50,111 nucleotides of DNA from Motilibacter peucedani (GTDB lineage Bacteria > Actinomycetota > Actinomycetes > Motilibacterales > Motilibacteraceae), in assembly GCF_003634695.1 (NCBI RefSeq), contig NZ_RBWV01000003.1:1-50111 (forward strand). Direction: 5' to 3'. Both the position numbers and the translations under genes were made by a program. The notes beneath the pieces were generated by a model. That model ran no database searches and was not told where the DNA came from. It was given only the letters and a program-made list of their open reading frames with translations. Shown here piece by piece: positions 17,230 through 25,330 of the stretch (position 1 is the first letter of the stretch; each line of letters begins with the position of its first letter).

Positions 17230-17625
17230 TCAGGCGTCGAGGGCGTTGACGATCGGGCCCGCCGCCACCGCGACGATCAGGCCCATGCACACCTTGCCGA
17301 GCGAGGCGACCTGCTCGCCGCCGTCGTCGCCGCGGCGGTGGGAGATCACCATCTTGGTGCCGACGGCCATGAGACCGGCGACACCGGCCACCGTGACGCC
17401 CCAGCCGACCCAGTTGAGGACCGTCTGGAAGCCACCGGTCCCGGGAGGGGCCGTGTTGCTGACCGTGATGGCGCCGGCCGGGCGGGCTCCCGCCGCCGAC
17501 ACGAGGCTCATCGAGGTCGTGATGGCCAGCGCGAGGAGCAGCTGACGGGCCGCGTTGACCCGAGCGCGCAGCCGGGCCAGCGGCCGGAAGCGCCGGGCGG
17601 TGCTGGCCCCCGTCGGAGTCGTCAT
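17230..17625 (-). CDS. VirB2/TrbC-like pilin candidate
   Basis: A 131-residue protein. Residues 1-53 form an unusually long basic signal peptide (RFRPLARLRARVNAARQLLL, then a hydrophobic core) ending ARPAGA before ITVSNT. Two hydrophobic segments follow (VLNWVGWGVTVAGVAGLMAVG and VCMGLIVAVAAGPIVNAL), separated by a charged loop. This is the layout of VirB2/TrbC pilins. It is the first gene of the leftward transfer operon, and a 20-bp operator-like motif (17681-17700) lies 55 bp before its start. The pilin role is inferred from topology and position. Confidence 0.75.
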   Translation of the reverse strand: MTTPTGASTARRFRPLARLRARVNAARQLLLALAITTSMSLVSAAGARPAGAITVSNTAPPGTGGFQTVLNWVGWGVTVAGVAGLMAVGTKMVISHRRGDDGGEQVASLGKVCMGLIVAVAAGPIVNALDA

Positions 17626-17680
17626 GAGTGGGTCCCCTTCCTGGGTGGTGGGCGGGGCTTGATCTCCGCCCGGTCCATGG

Positions 17681-17700
17681 CCGTAAACTATTGCTTACGG
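17681..17700. promoter_or_regulatory. operator-like motif copy 1, before the transfer operon
   Basis: The sequence CCGTAAACTATTGCTTACGG has perfect 6-bp inverted arms (CCGTAA/TTACGG) around an 8-bp centre. It lies between the divergent pilin-like and XRE genes. Three near-copies occur in the window, all in promoter regions. It is the likely binding site of the XRE regulator encoded at 17827. The embedded TAAACT could be a promoter -10 element, which would let bound protein block transcription. Confidence 0.75.
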
Positions 17701-17731
17701 TGCGAGTCAGCCTAGGAAGGTGCAATGCGTG

Positions 17732-17751
17732 CTGTCAACTACCGCTTACAG
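17732..17751. promoter_or_regulatory. operator-like motif copy 2, before the XRE gene
   Basis: CTGTCAACTACCGCTTACAG matches copy 1 at 14 of 20 positions, and its ends CTGT/ACAG are themselves inverted. It lies 75 bp before the XRE start and 31 bp from copy 1, about three helical turns. The pair fits cooperative binding and autoregulation. Confidence 0.7.
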
Positions 17752-17826
17752 GGCAACGATGGCTAGTGAGCAGCTGCCGTTCTGGCAGCATGGGGCGACG
17801 GGGATCACCACTGTGAGAGGCGCAGC

Positions 17827-18327
17827 GTGTCGGACGAGGGCGAGTCGCAGCCGCAAGGCCCACCGCCCCCTCGTGTCCGCTCCCTCTCCGAGAAGCTGGA
17901 CCTCCTGTTCCGAGAGATCCATCCCTCCGGGCGCGGCGAGTTCAGCTACCGCGAGGTCGCCGAGGGCATCGAGAAAGCTGGCGGCCCCTCCACGTCGCAC
18001 ACGTACCTGTGGCAGCTCCGCACCGGCAAGCGCACAAACCCGACGATGCAGCATCTAGAAGCGATCGCGGGGTTCTTCCGCGTCCCTCTCGCCTACTTCG
18101 TCGACGACGCGACCGCAGACCAGGTCAACCGGGAGCTGTCGCTGCTCGCGGCGCTGCGCGACGCCAAGATCAGCTCCGTCGCGCTGCGGCTGGCGGAGCT
18201 GTCGCCCGAGGGCGTCGACGCGATCACGCGCATGGTCGACGAGATCAGCGCCGCGGAGTCAGCCGGTGAGACTCCACCCGACCGCAGGTCGCGCGGACCC
18301 GAAGTGCCACGGCAAGATAGGGCATAA
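17827..18327 (+). CDS. XRE-family helix-turn-helix regulator
   Basis: A 166-residue DNA-binding protein. Residues 39-95 form an XRE-type helix-turn-helix: FSYREVAEGIEKAGGPSTSH, YLWQLRTGKRTNPTMQHLEA, then IAGFFRVPLAYFVDD, the usual tail of such domains. The C-terminal 60 residues are helical and probably mediate dimerization or contact with the protease encoded next. Divergent promoter DNA upstream holds two operator-like copies. It is the first gene of a rightward set with the ImmA/IrrE-like and DUF6545 genes. In ICEBs1 a similar pair, ImmR and ImmA, controls conjugation; the same logic is inferred here. The start is GTG at 17827 with a GAGAGG site. Confidence 0.85.
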   Translation: MSDEGESQPQGPPPPRVRSLSEKLDLLFREIHPSGRGEFSYREVAEGIEKAGGPSTSHTYLWQLRTGKRTNPTMQHLEAIAGFFRVPLAYFVDDATADQVNRELSLLAALRDAKISSVALRLAELSPEGVDAITRMVDEISAAESAGETPPDRRSRGPEVPRQDRA

Positions 18328-18343
18328 GGGCACGAAGTGCCCT
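18327..18343. terminator. small hairpin between the XRE and protease genes
   Basis: A 7-bp perfect stem AGGGCAC/GTGCCCT with a GAA loop begins at the last base of the XRE gene. It has no T tract, so it may be a partial terminator or mRNA-processing stem that lowers protease expression relative to the regulator. Confidence 0.45.
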
Positions 18344-18391
18344 CGCCCGGAACGTGCGGGCAGGGACGCGCTGGTCTAGGGGTCTGGCTGC

Positions 18392-18871
18392 ATGAGCTGG
18401 AAAGTGCGGAGGCGCTGCGAAGCGCGCTTGCGGGGGCTCCAGCTGCCGGCCGACGCCATGAGCATGCCTGACGTAGTCGCTCACCTTGAGCGAGCTCGCG
18501 GCCGGCAGATCGAGCTTCGGCCGTTCCACATGCCCGACGGTGGCCCGTCCGGTGTCTGGCTCCCCTCCTCGCAGGCTGACTACGTCTTCTACGAGGCCGC
18601 GACCAGCGCCCGCCACCAGGCGCAGATCATCGGCCACGAGCTCGGGCACATGGCAGCAGGCCACACCCCCGCCGTTCACCAGGCGCTGGGCCGACTCCCC
18701 TCCCTCTTCCTTGCGGGAGGAGCCGCCGACCTCATGCTGCTGCGCGACGAGTACGAGAGTGCCGAAGAGGACGAGGCCGAGACGATGGCCGACGCCCTGC
18801 TCGCCCGTATCGAGCGTGCCGCCGCGGTCGCCGGCGACGACGCGTTCCTCGGCGCGCTGCGCCGCAGCTAG
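18392..18871 (+). CDS. ImmA/IrrE-like metalloprotease
   Basis: A 159-residue protein with HELGHMAAGH at 82-91, the zinc-binding HExxH motif of ImmA/IrrE peptidases, and a downstream EEDEAETMADALLARI segment that can supply the third ligand. Relatives cleave a partner repressor (ImmA on ImmR, IrrE on DdrO). The upstream XRE protein is the obvious substrate candidate. Similar actinobacterial proteins next to XRE and DUF6545 genes are often labelled toxins by automated annotation; I see no toxin evidence. The next gene starts 4 bp after its stop. Confidence 0.8.
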   Translation: MSWKVRRRCEARLRGLQLPADAMSMPDVVAHLERARGRQIELRPFHMPDGGPSGVWLPSSQADYVFYEAATSARHQAQIIGHELGHMAAGHTPAVHQALGRLPSLFLAGGAADLMLLRDEYESAEEDEAETMADALLARIERAAAVAGDDAFLGALRRS

Positions 18872-18874
18872 CCC

Positions 18875-20074
18875 ATGCGGTACGCCGAGCACCTGGCCGG
18901 TGACCTACCGCCGATCATCATCTGCGCGTGCGCCCTGTACCGGGTGCCCTCGACCCTGCGCCGCGACGCGACACCCGCCCTTCGCGCGCTAGGCGGCCTG
19001 ATCTTCTGGCTGGCCGCAGGGATGACGCTGCTCTCGCCCCCCGTGTATCGCTTGGTCGACCGAACCCTTCACGTCCCTAACATCTCAGCGCTGCTCGGTG
19101 AAGCGGCAGGGCTGATCCTCGTCTGGCCGGGCCGGAACATGCTGCTCTACGAGGAGCACCCGGTCGAGAAGGCCCGCGCGATCAGCAGGCGGCGCTACTG
19201 GGGGCTGCCGCCCATGCTCCTGCTCAGCCTGGGCATGTGGTGGATCTCGCGGGGACCCACCAGCGATCCCGCCTACCTCGTGCACTCTGGCACGTCCCCT
19301 GCCGCCGTGGGCTACCTTTGCGTCGCCCGGTCGGGGGTCATCGTCGGTGCTCTCGACTGCTTCCGCTGGTGCTTGCACTACAGCCGAAGGACGCAGGCCG
19401 ACCTTCGCGTCGGCCTGGCCGCCATGTCCTTCGCCGGCGGCCTCGCCCTGCTGATGGTGACCTACGAGAGCACCTACTACGTCGCCGGACTGGTGGGCAG
19501 AGACCTCGCACCCTGGGGCTCGGCGGAGCTCATCATGCGAGGCATCATCGGCGTGTCCACCTCCATGCTCGCGCTCGGTCTGGCCCTGCCGACCTGGTGG
19601 ACGCGCAGCGGGACTGCGCTGCGCCGCTGGCGTGCCCTGCGCGACCTACGCCCCTTGTGGGTCGACGTCACCGCGGCCGTGCCCACCGTCGTTCGTCCCG
19701 TCTCCCGCTGGTCGCCGGAGCTGGCGCTGCACCGCCGAGTCGTCGAGATCCGGGACGCTCAGCTGGCGCTGCGCCGGCACGCGCAGCCCCTCGCACCCGC
19801 CGCGCTCGCCGTGGCGCGGGAGAGAGGTCTCGACGACGAGGTACAGCAGGCCTTCGTCGAAGCGACCGTCACAGCCGGCGCGGTCCTCGCCAAGCGGGCG
19901 GGGCTCGAGAGCAGGTCGGCCTCGGGCTCACTCGCCGTGGTGCACGGCGGCGCCAGCCTGCAGGACGAGACCGCGTGGCTGGTCCAAGTCGCGCAGCAGT
20001 ACGCCGAGGCCAAGGCCCTCGCCAGCGCCCGCCTCTCGCTCGCCGACCACCCCGAGCCGCAACCAGCGCGTTAG
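18875..20074 (+). CDS. MAB_1171c/DUF6545 family membrane protein
   Basis: A 399-residue protein. Residues 1-240 hold about seven hydrophobic segments (for example LIFWLAAGMTLLSPPVYRL, GLPPMLLLSLGMWWI and AAMSFAGGLALLMVTY). Residues 250-399 form a cytoplasmic domain with RALRDLRPLWVDVTAAVP and LHRRVVEIRDAQLALR, the DUF6545 pattern of the MAB_1171c family, annotated only as a putative transporter. Its conserved company is an XRE regulator and an ImmA-like protease. A sensor role, passing an outside signal to the protease, is a reasonable guess, but no ligand is known. Its stop overlaps tail-to-tail with the oxidoreductase gene. Confidence 0.85.
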   Translation: MRYAEHLAGDLPPIIICACALYRVPSTLRRDATPALRALGGLIFWLAAGMTLLSPPVYRLVDRTLHVPNISALLGEAAGLILVWPGRNMLLYEEHPVEKARAISRRRYWGLPPMLLLSLGMWWISRGPTSDPAYLVHSGTSPAAVGYLCVARSGVIVGALDCFRWCLHYSRRTQADLRVGLAAMSFAGGLALLMVTYESTYYVAGLVGRDLAPWGSAELIMRGIIGVSTSMLALGLALPTWWTRSGTALRRWRALRDLRPLWVDVTAAVPTVVRPVSRWSPELALHRRVVEIRDAQLALRRHAQPLAPAALAVARERGLDDEVQQAFVEATVTAGAVLAKRAGLESRSASGSLAVVHGGASLQDETAWLVQVAQQYAEAKALASARLSLADHPEPQPAR

Positions 20075-21198
20075 CCGCGGGAGGGCAGCGCCGCGCGCAC
20101 GCACGCACGGGCAGCGACGAGCGGGTTCACCACGCCGTCGCCCATGGCGACGTCGACGAGCTGGTTGAAGAACCGCGCATCCGCCGCGGCGGCGCGGAAC
20201 CCGCCCCGAGCGGCGGGACCAACGCGACAGAACCGGACGGCGGCCGAGGTGTGCCGAAAGTGCCGTCGCAGCCGACGAAGCAGAGTCGTGCGGTAAGCCG
20301 CACCCGCGGCCTGACCCAGGTGAGCGGACTCCCCCGCGAGCGCGCCCGAGACAGCCGCGTAGAAGATGCCTTCGCCGCTCATGGGGTTCACCAGGGCAGC
20401 GGCATCACCGGTGAGCAGGATGCGCCCATCGGGCAACGCCGGCCGCGCAGTCGACAGCGGCAGACGGTGAGCCCGCCACGCACCCCCCTCGAGCTCGTAC
20501 TCCGGCAGCAGCGCGGCCACGCCCTCGAGGAGCGACTCTCGGGTGACTGAGCGCCCAGCGCGCAGAAGGTCGATGTAGCCGACGTTCGATTGCCCGGTGC
20601 CGATCGGGAAGTCCCACGCATACGCCGGCCAGTCACGGCCGCGGCCGATGATGCGCGCCTTGTTGGCCTCCGCGGTGGGCAGGTAGGCGCGGATCGCTAC
20701 CGCCGTGTGGCCATCGCGCTCATGCCGCAAGCCGAGCTGACGGCGCACGACGGACTCCGCCCCGTCGGCCGCGACGACGACCCCGGCGAGCAGGTCCCCG
20801 TCGACCACAACCCCGTCGGCCTGCCGCACTACGGTCCGGACTGTGTGCCGGCGGAGTTCCGCACCCGCCTTCTGTGCTGCCTCGACGAGGCGCGCGTCGA
20901 GGACCGCTCGCGGCACGATGTGCAGCGGCTCGCGCAACGGGTGGCTCGCCTCGATCTCCGCTGTCCCTAGCGAGAACCGGGTTACGGGCTGGTAGCCGTC
21001 GACGACGTGGCGGACGTCGTACCTTGCGAGCAGCGGAAGGACGTGCGCCGCGACACCGTCTCCGCACACCTTGTCGCGCGGGAAGTCCTCGCGGTCAAGC
21101 AGGAGCACGCGAGCCGACGGGTTCACGCGCAGGGCGGCGATCGCCGCCATCGAGCCGGCCGGTCCGGCGCCGACCACCACAACGTCCCAGGACTCCAC
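20071..21198 (-). CDS. FAD-dependent oxidoreductase, geranylgeranyl reductase-like
   Basis: A 375-residue flavoprotein. The N-terminal VVVVGAGPAGSMAA is the FAD-binding glycine motif. REDFPRDKVCGDG and ILLTGDAAALVNPMSGEGI are the signature segments of the geranylgeranyl reductase/para-hydroxybenzoate hydroxylase group, whose members reduce isoprenoid chains or hydroxylate aromatic molecules. The GTG at 21198 is chosen because GAGGGTGA precedes it; GTG at 21216 is possible. It converges with the DUF6545 gene (4-bp overlap) and is divergent from the VirB1-like gene across operator copy 3. It may therefore be controlled by the XRE switch and could make or alter a small signal; that is speculative. 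Confidence 0.8.
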   Translation of the reverse strand: MESWDVVVVGAGPAGSMAAIAALRVNPSARVLLLDREDFPRDKVCGDGVAAHVLPLLARYDVRHVVDGYQPVTRFSLGTAEIEASHPLREPLHIVPRAVLDARLVEAAQKAGAELRRHTVRTVVRQADGVVVDGDLLAGVVVAADGAESVVRRQLGLRHERDGHTAVAIRAYLPTAEANKARIIGRGRDWPAYAWDFPIGTGQSNVGYIDLLRAGRSVTRESLLEGVAALLPEYELEGGAWRAHRLPLSTARPALPDGRILLTGDAAALVNPMSGEGIFYAAVSGALAGESAHLGQAAGAAYRTTLLRRLRRHFRHTSAAVRFCRVGPAARGGFRAAAADARFFNQLVDVAMGDGVVNPLVAARACVRAALPSRG

Positions 21199-21259
21199 CG
21201 AATCACCCTCGCACACCCGCTCATACCGGGCACTCGCACGCCGGCGCCCCTCCCCGCCT

Positions 21260-21279
21260 CCGTAAACTATGGCTTACAG
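21260..21279. promoter_or_regulatory. operator-like motif copy 3, before the VirB1-like gene
   Basis: CCGTAAACTATGGCTTACAG differs from copy 1 at two positions only (TT to GG core change of one base and the last-arm A). It sits between the oxidoreductase start at 21198 and the VirB1-like start at 21320, so one bound protein could control both. Confidence 0.75.
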
Positions 21280-21319
21280 TGGTCCTCGCCGGACTTGAGG
21301 ACACCAGCCTGGAGCGACC

Positions 21320-22909
21320 GTGACGAACCGAGCCGCCGTGGCAATCGCCGCCGGCACCGCCGGTGTCGTACTGTCCGCTGGCCTCGTCACAGTGGTCACC
21401 GGCACGACGGCGGCCGCGGTGCAGTGCCTACCGAGCTCGGTCTCCATCACCGGGACAGTCCCGCCGTCCGCTGCGCTCACCCCGGCGCAGGCGGCGAACG
21501 CGACCACCATCGTGAGCGCTGTCGTCGACAGACGCATGCCCTCGCGCGCAGCAGTCATCGCAGTCGCCACAGCGATGCAGGAGTCCCGACTGCTCAACCT
21601 CGCCTCCGAGGCGGTCCCCGAGTCGCTCACCTACCCCCACGACGACGTCGCCCCCGGCGACCACGACTCCGTCGGCCTGTTCCAGCAGCGGCCCTCTCAA
21701 GGCTGGGGAGCCGTCCAACAGCTCATGACGCCCAGCTTCGCCGCGGGTGCCTTCCTCGACGCCCTGGAACAGGTGCAGGGCTGGGAAGCGATGCCCCTCA
21801 CCCAAGCCGCCCAAGCCGTGCAGAGGAGCGGCGCGCCCGACGCCTACGCCCAGTGGGAGCAGCAGGCCCAGAGCATCGTCAACGGCCTGCTCGGCAGGCC
21901 TGACGATCCCGGCACCGGGGACCAGACTGTTGGCGACGCCCCAGGGCTCTACGTCGAGGGCGACGGCCTACTCGCCGCCCTCGCCGGCGCCACCCCGGTC
22001 ACCTTCAACTCCGGGCTCGTCACCAGCTCGGTACAGCGCGGCCGCACGACCGCCGAGGGCATCGCTGACCTGACCGCGCACCGGACGACCCTCCCCGGCT
22101 CCCTGCTCGTCAGCCTCGGCGCAGCCGACCACCTCACCAGCGAGACGGCGAGCACGTACCGCACGCAGGTGCGCAGCGTCCTCGCCCTCGCGCACGACGG
22201 TCACACCGTCTACTGGCTGACCGATCCCGGCGCCGACGTCGCTAACGGCGTCCTGCGCGAGGAGGCGACCGCTGACAACGACCTCCAACTGGTCGACCTG
22301 GACTACGCCGTGCAGGCGCACCCGGAGTGGATGACCGGCACCGCGCTCAACGACGCCGGCGTCACGGGTGCGACCAAGCTGCTCAAGAACGCGCTCGGCA
22401 CGAACACCGACGACGACCCCACCGACCCCACCAACGTCGACAGCGGGTCGGGCTGCTCCGACGGGCTGGGCGGCTACAGCAGCGTTCCCGTCGCGGACTG
22501 CACCTTCACCCTCGCGCGCGCCAACCCACGGAGCTGCCAGGACGCGATCCGCTGGGCTCTCGCCCAGCAGGACGGGCCCGCGCAGTGGTATCGCAAGTGC
22601 CTCAACTTCGTAGCCCGCAGCTACGGCTACGCCCACTCGGGAGTGGGTGCCCCGTACACCGCCCGCGAGTTCTGGCTCGAGTCCACCCACCAGCACCCGC
22701 TCGACCCAAACCCGCCGGCTGGGGCGCTCGTCTTCTGGAACGGCGGAAGCGCCGGCCACGTCGCGCTCTCCGCTGGCAACGGCCTCGTCATCAGCAACGA
22801 CATTCGCGGCCACGGCACGATCGCGCTGGTTCCCCTCAGTGAGATCACCGAGCGGTGGCATGACCCCTACCTCGGATGGGCCGACCCGTACTTCCCGGCG
22901 GCGGCTTGA
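21320..22909 (+). CDS. VirB1-like secreted wall hydrolase with C-terminal amidase-like domain
   Basis: A 529-residue exported protein. A hydrophobic signal or anchor covers residues 5-33. Residues 75-165 (AVIAVATAMQESRLLN, DHDSVGLFQQRPSQGWG) match lytic-transglycosylase-like domains of actinobacterial phages and conjugative elements, with E88 the likely catalytic acid. The last 120 residues (CLNFVARSYGYA, PPAGALVFWNGGSAGHVALS) look like a CHAP/NlpC-P60 type amidase with a Cys and a His. Such enzymes open the cell wall for the transfer channel. GTG at 21320 follows GGAG; operator copy 3 lies 41 bp upstream. The following small gene overlaps its stop (TGATG). Confidence 0.85.
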   Translation: MTNRAAVAIAAGTAGVVLSAGLVTVVTGTTAAAVQCLPSSVSITGTVPPSAALTPAQAANATTIVSAVVDRRMPSRAAVIAVATAMQESRLLNLASEAVPESLTYPHDDVAPGDHDSVGLFQQRPSQGWGAVQQLMTPSFAAGAFLDALEQVQGWEAMPLTQAAQAVQRSGAPDAYAQWEQQAQSIVNGLLGRPDDPGTGDQTVGDAPGLYVEGDGLLAALAGATPVTFNSGLVTSSVQRGRTTAEGIADLTAHRTTLPGSLLVSLGAADHLTSETASTYRTQVRSVLALAHDGHTVYWLTDPGADVANGVLREEATADNDLQLVDLDYAVQAHPEWMTGTALNDAGVTGATKLLKNALGTNTDDDPTDPTNVDSGSGCSDGLGGYSSVPVADCTFTLARANPRSCQDAIRWALAQQDGPAQWYRKCLNFVARSYGYAHSGVGAPYTAREFWLESTHQHPLDPNPPAGALVFWNGGSAGHVALSAGNGLVISNDIRGHGTIALVPLSEITERWHDPYLGWADPYFPAAA

Positions 22910-23199
22910 TGCAGAAACTAGGAGCGACACGCCGAGTGACGTACCGCGAATCTGATTCCGAGCATGCCAGTGTGATCCACATGGCAGAGCGACGTGGTCA
23001 CGGTGGACGCCCCAGCAAGGGCCCCCGCGAGCCGTTGATCAGTCGCGTCCCGGAGAAGCTCGCGCACACCGTGCGAGATGCTGCGGACGCTGCCGGCCTC
23101 AGCGTCAACGACTACATCGGGAACCTGCTAGCGCAGGCGCACGGGCACCCGCCGGTAGCTCCGGCGGCCAACCCGGACCAGCTCCAGATGACCGCCTAG
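22909..23199 (+). CDS. ribbon-helix-helix / HicB-tail-like protein
   Basis: A 96-residue protein. After a variable N-terminus comes GRPSKGPREPLISRVPEKLA, then HTVRDAADAAGLSVNDYIGNLLAQA, the strand-helix-helix pattern of HicB C-terminal tails and Arc-type DNA-binding proteins. The ATG at 22909 overlaps the previous stop (TGATG), favouring translational coupling. ATG at 22981 would give a 72-residue version holding the whole domain. No HicA-like toxin is next door, so it is more likely a DNA-binding accessory protein, perhaps for replication or transfer control. Confidence 0.65.
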   Translation: MQKLGATRRVTYRESDSEHASVIHMAERRGHGGRPSKGPREPLISRVPEKLAHTVRDAADAAGLSVNDYIGNLLAQAHGHPPVAPAANPDQLQMTA

Positions 23200-23560
23200 C
23201 GGTCAGACCGGCGCCGACAAGGCTCCGGGAAAGCAGAAGACCCCGCCCCCTGACTTTTGCCGGGCCAGGGACGAGGTCTTCCAACGTGCAACAGGAGGAA
23301 GCGTACCCCGAACCCCCGACAGGGGGGCACCCACACCCGCGAACACGCACGCCGCATCGGCGTGTCGTGTCGTTGGGTCGCGCCTCCCTGCCGTCCCGCG
23401 CGAGCTCGAGCAGCCCGCGGCGGCCCTCTCCCCTGCCCGCGGCAATCCGCGGACCGGGACGCGGGCCGCCGTCCTCGAGCCGCTGTCCGACGCCCTACAG
23501 GCGCTTGACGACCGGGGCACGCTCGGCGCTGCCCGCAGCGAGCAGCCGCCTCTCCCCGGC
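23200..23560. other. region before the Rep-like gene, possible origin or leader
   Basis: About 360 bases hold no supported gene. An inverted repeat GAAGACC (23236-23242) / GGTCTTC (23275-23281) could form a 7-bp stem with a long loop. Open frames here are Arg/Pro-rich shadows. In many plasmids the origin lies next to or inside the initiator gene, so this is a candidate origin, but I see no iterons or AT-rich stretch. Confidence 0.3.
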
Positions 23561-24775
23561 ATGCCCGCGGCCGCCCCTACGGGCGGCACCCCGGCCTACC
23601 GTGAGGCGAGGCGCCGCGCCCGCCACCGCTCGGCCCAGCGCACAGCGCTCGCGCAGGTGGGCCCTGCGGCGGCGCTCCCCCGTGGCTCGGTCCGTGCAAA
23701 GGGACAGGCCGCATGGGTAGCCGCGGTCGCCGCCCACCCCGACACCGCGCTGCTGCGCGCCGACGCGCACACCAACCTGCGCTCGATCGCCGCCACGCTC
23801 GCTCGCTATGCCGACTGGAACGAGCTGACCTCACGGCCCACCTGGGCGCGGCTCGCCGCCCTGGCCGGCGTCTCCGAGCGCACCGTCGCCCGCTGGACCG
23901 CCTGGCTGCGCCAGCGCGGCCTGCTCGGCGTCGTCGAGACCGGCTCCACACCCGCGACCCGGCCGATGGCCCTGCGCGACGTCGAGGGCAACCGCGCCGC
24001 GCTCTACCTGCTCTGCCACCCCGTCTCTCTTGGCAGCGCCGCTCGACACCCGCAGGCCAGCGACCCCCGCCTCAGCGAGCCCACGCTTGTTGCTCCTGTG
24101 GATGAAAGTGGCATGCCCTCTGGCCCAGCTCCGCAGGAGATGCGCCAGAACGGGCGCGCAGGCGCGGTATTGAGCCAAGCGCCGCTTCGCGGCGTGGCGA
24201 TGACAACCAGGCCAACGAACCCCGCAGAGCCCCCAGCGGGGTCAGAAGACCCCGTCAGCACCCCAGGAGCCACTCAGGAAGCCAAGAGCGCCAGGACGAC
24301 AGCCTGGGGCCGGCACACGCCCGCCCGCACCCGTCGCGACATGCTCGCCCTCGTCGACCGGCTCCAGGCTGAAGGCCCCGTCTACCGCGCCGTCGGCTCC
24401 CCCCGCCGCCTGCGGCACCTGCTCCGCCCCTGGCTCAACGCCGGCTGGACCATCGCCGGACTCGAGTGGGCCATAGACCACAAGCCCGACGGCGAGCCCT
24501 GGCGCTACGCCTGGCGCAGCGTCGACGAGCTCCGCAATCCCGCTGGCTGGCTCCGCCACCGCCTCCGCCGCTGGACCACCGAGGACGGCGCACCCCTGCC
24601 GGACCCCCGAGCCACTCCCCCAGCGCCGCAGCCCGTGCCTCAGCGACCGGCGTCCTCGTCTGCTGGCCCGAACGCCGAAGCCCGCGTGTTGCTCGCTGCC
24701 GCACGCGCCAAGGCGGCGGCCGCGACCCGCACCCGCCGCCCGCGGACGTACGACCTGCTGCCGACACTGCCGTGA
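23561..24775 (+). CDS. Rep-like helix-turn-helix protein
   Basis: A 404-residue protein resembling actinobacterial plasmid replication proteins. Residues about 70-130 read TNLRSIAATLARYADWNELT, then SRPTWARLAALAGVSERTVA and RWTAWLRQRGLLGVVETGST, a DNA-binding winged helix-turn-helix. The central 100 residues are low complexity. Residues 250-345 form a second domain (ARTRRDMLALVDRLQAEGPV, LRHLLRPWLNAGWTIAGLEWA, RYAWRSVDELRNPAGWLRHR). The tail is Ala/Arg-rich. Its likely role is replication initiation. The start is uncertain because the frame is open upstream without a good ribosome site. Confidence 0.7.
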   Translation: MPAAAPTGGTPAYREARRRARHRSAQRTALAQVGPAAALPRGSVRAKGQAAWVAAVAAHPDTALLRADAHTNLRSIAATLARYADWNELTSRPTWARLAALAGVSERTVARWTAWLRQRGLLGVVETGSTPATRPMALRDVEGNRAALYLLCHPVSLGSAARHPQASDPRLSEPTLVAPVDESGMPSGPAPQEMRQNGRAGAVLSQAPLRGVAMTTRPTNPAEPPAGSEDPVSTPGATQEAKSARTTAWGRHTPARTRRDMLALVDRLQAEGPVYRAVGSPRRLRHLLRPWLNAGWTIAGLEWAIDHKPDGEPWRYAWRSVDELRNPAGWLRHRLRRWTTEDGAPLPDPRATPPAPQPVPQRPASSSAGPNAEARVLLAAARAKAAAATRTRRPRTYDLLPTLP

Positions 24776-24847
24776 GGCGCAGGCCCCGACGAGACCAAGG
24801 TCTTGGTCGGCCGGCAGGGCCGCGCAGGCGTCCCGCACACTGCACGT

Positions 24848-25042
24848 GTGGTGTTGAAACTCTGCGAGGTGCTGCATCAGGGGCGCTGGTACCCCGGCGA
24901 GGTCCTCACCTGGCAGCACATCGGAGAGCGCTGGCGAGCAGTCGTGCGCTACCGGGTCGCACCCGGCGAGCAGTACCAGCAGGCCCGCTGGCAGGACGAG
25001 TTGCGGCCGGGAGGCGAACCCCTACGCGTTGTCGGTGACTGA
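24848..25042 (+). CDS. small hypothetical protein (64 aa)
   Basis: A 64-residue protein: KLCEVLHQGRWYPGEVLTWQ, then ERWRAVVRYRVAPGEQYQQ and ARWQDEL. The GRWYPGxVLxW...WRAVVRYR phrase looks like a small beta-rich fold and recalls short proteins seen beside Rep-like genes in actinobacterial plasmids. GTG at 24848 or 24851 are the possible starts; a TTG at 24803 would add 15 residues. Its 3' end overlaps the tail of the convergent DUF1508 gene by 21 bp. Confidence 0.55.
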   Translation: MVLKLCEVLHQGRWYPGEVLTWQHIGERWRAVVRYRVAPGEQYQQARWQDELRPGGEPLRVVGD

Positions 25043-25201
25043 GCCCGCGTAGCCGCCTGACAGCAGCTTCTCCAGCGTGGAGCGGGCGTCGGCCTTCGAG
25101 CTGTAGCCCTGGCCGCCGTCAGTGGCGACGACCTGGCCGTTGCTCGCCGTCACCCTGAACCCGAACTTGCCGTCCGCGCGCTTGAACAGTTCGCCAGCCA
25201 T
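25022..25201 (-). CDS. DUF1508 (YegP-like) protein
   Basis: A 59-residue protein, MAGELFKRADGKFGFRVTAS, then NGQVVATDGGQGYSSKADAR. This is the single-repeat YegP/DUF1508 fold: F-K-xx-G-K-F-xF-R...NGxxIATSxGYSSKAxA. The family's function is not established. ATG at 25201 is preceded by AGGAGAGGGG. A longer frame to 25417 is upstream DNA without family match. It is a stand-alone leftward gene between rightward ones. Confidence 0.8.
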   Translation of the reverse strand: MAGELFKRADGKFGFRVTASNGQVVATDGGQGYSSKADARSTLEKLLSGGYAGSVTDNA

Positions 25202-25330
25202 CACGCAGCCCCTCTCCTCGCCGGCCTTCGGCGATCGGGCGGTGCCTACCGCAGCGAAGATCACCGTAATCCTCGCGATGCGCCCCGTCGGTGCCCTCCC
25301 CCGGGTGCGTGAACCTGCGAGACTTCTGCG

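Noticed and set aside
18392-18871. Reading the HELGH protein as a toxin with the XRE protein as antitoxin
   Set aside because: The HExxH site and the neighbours fit ImmA/IrrE-type repressor cleavage better, and no toxin fold is visible. It cannot be excluded.
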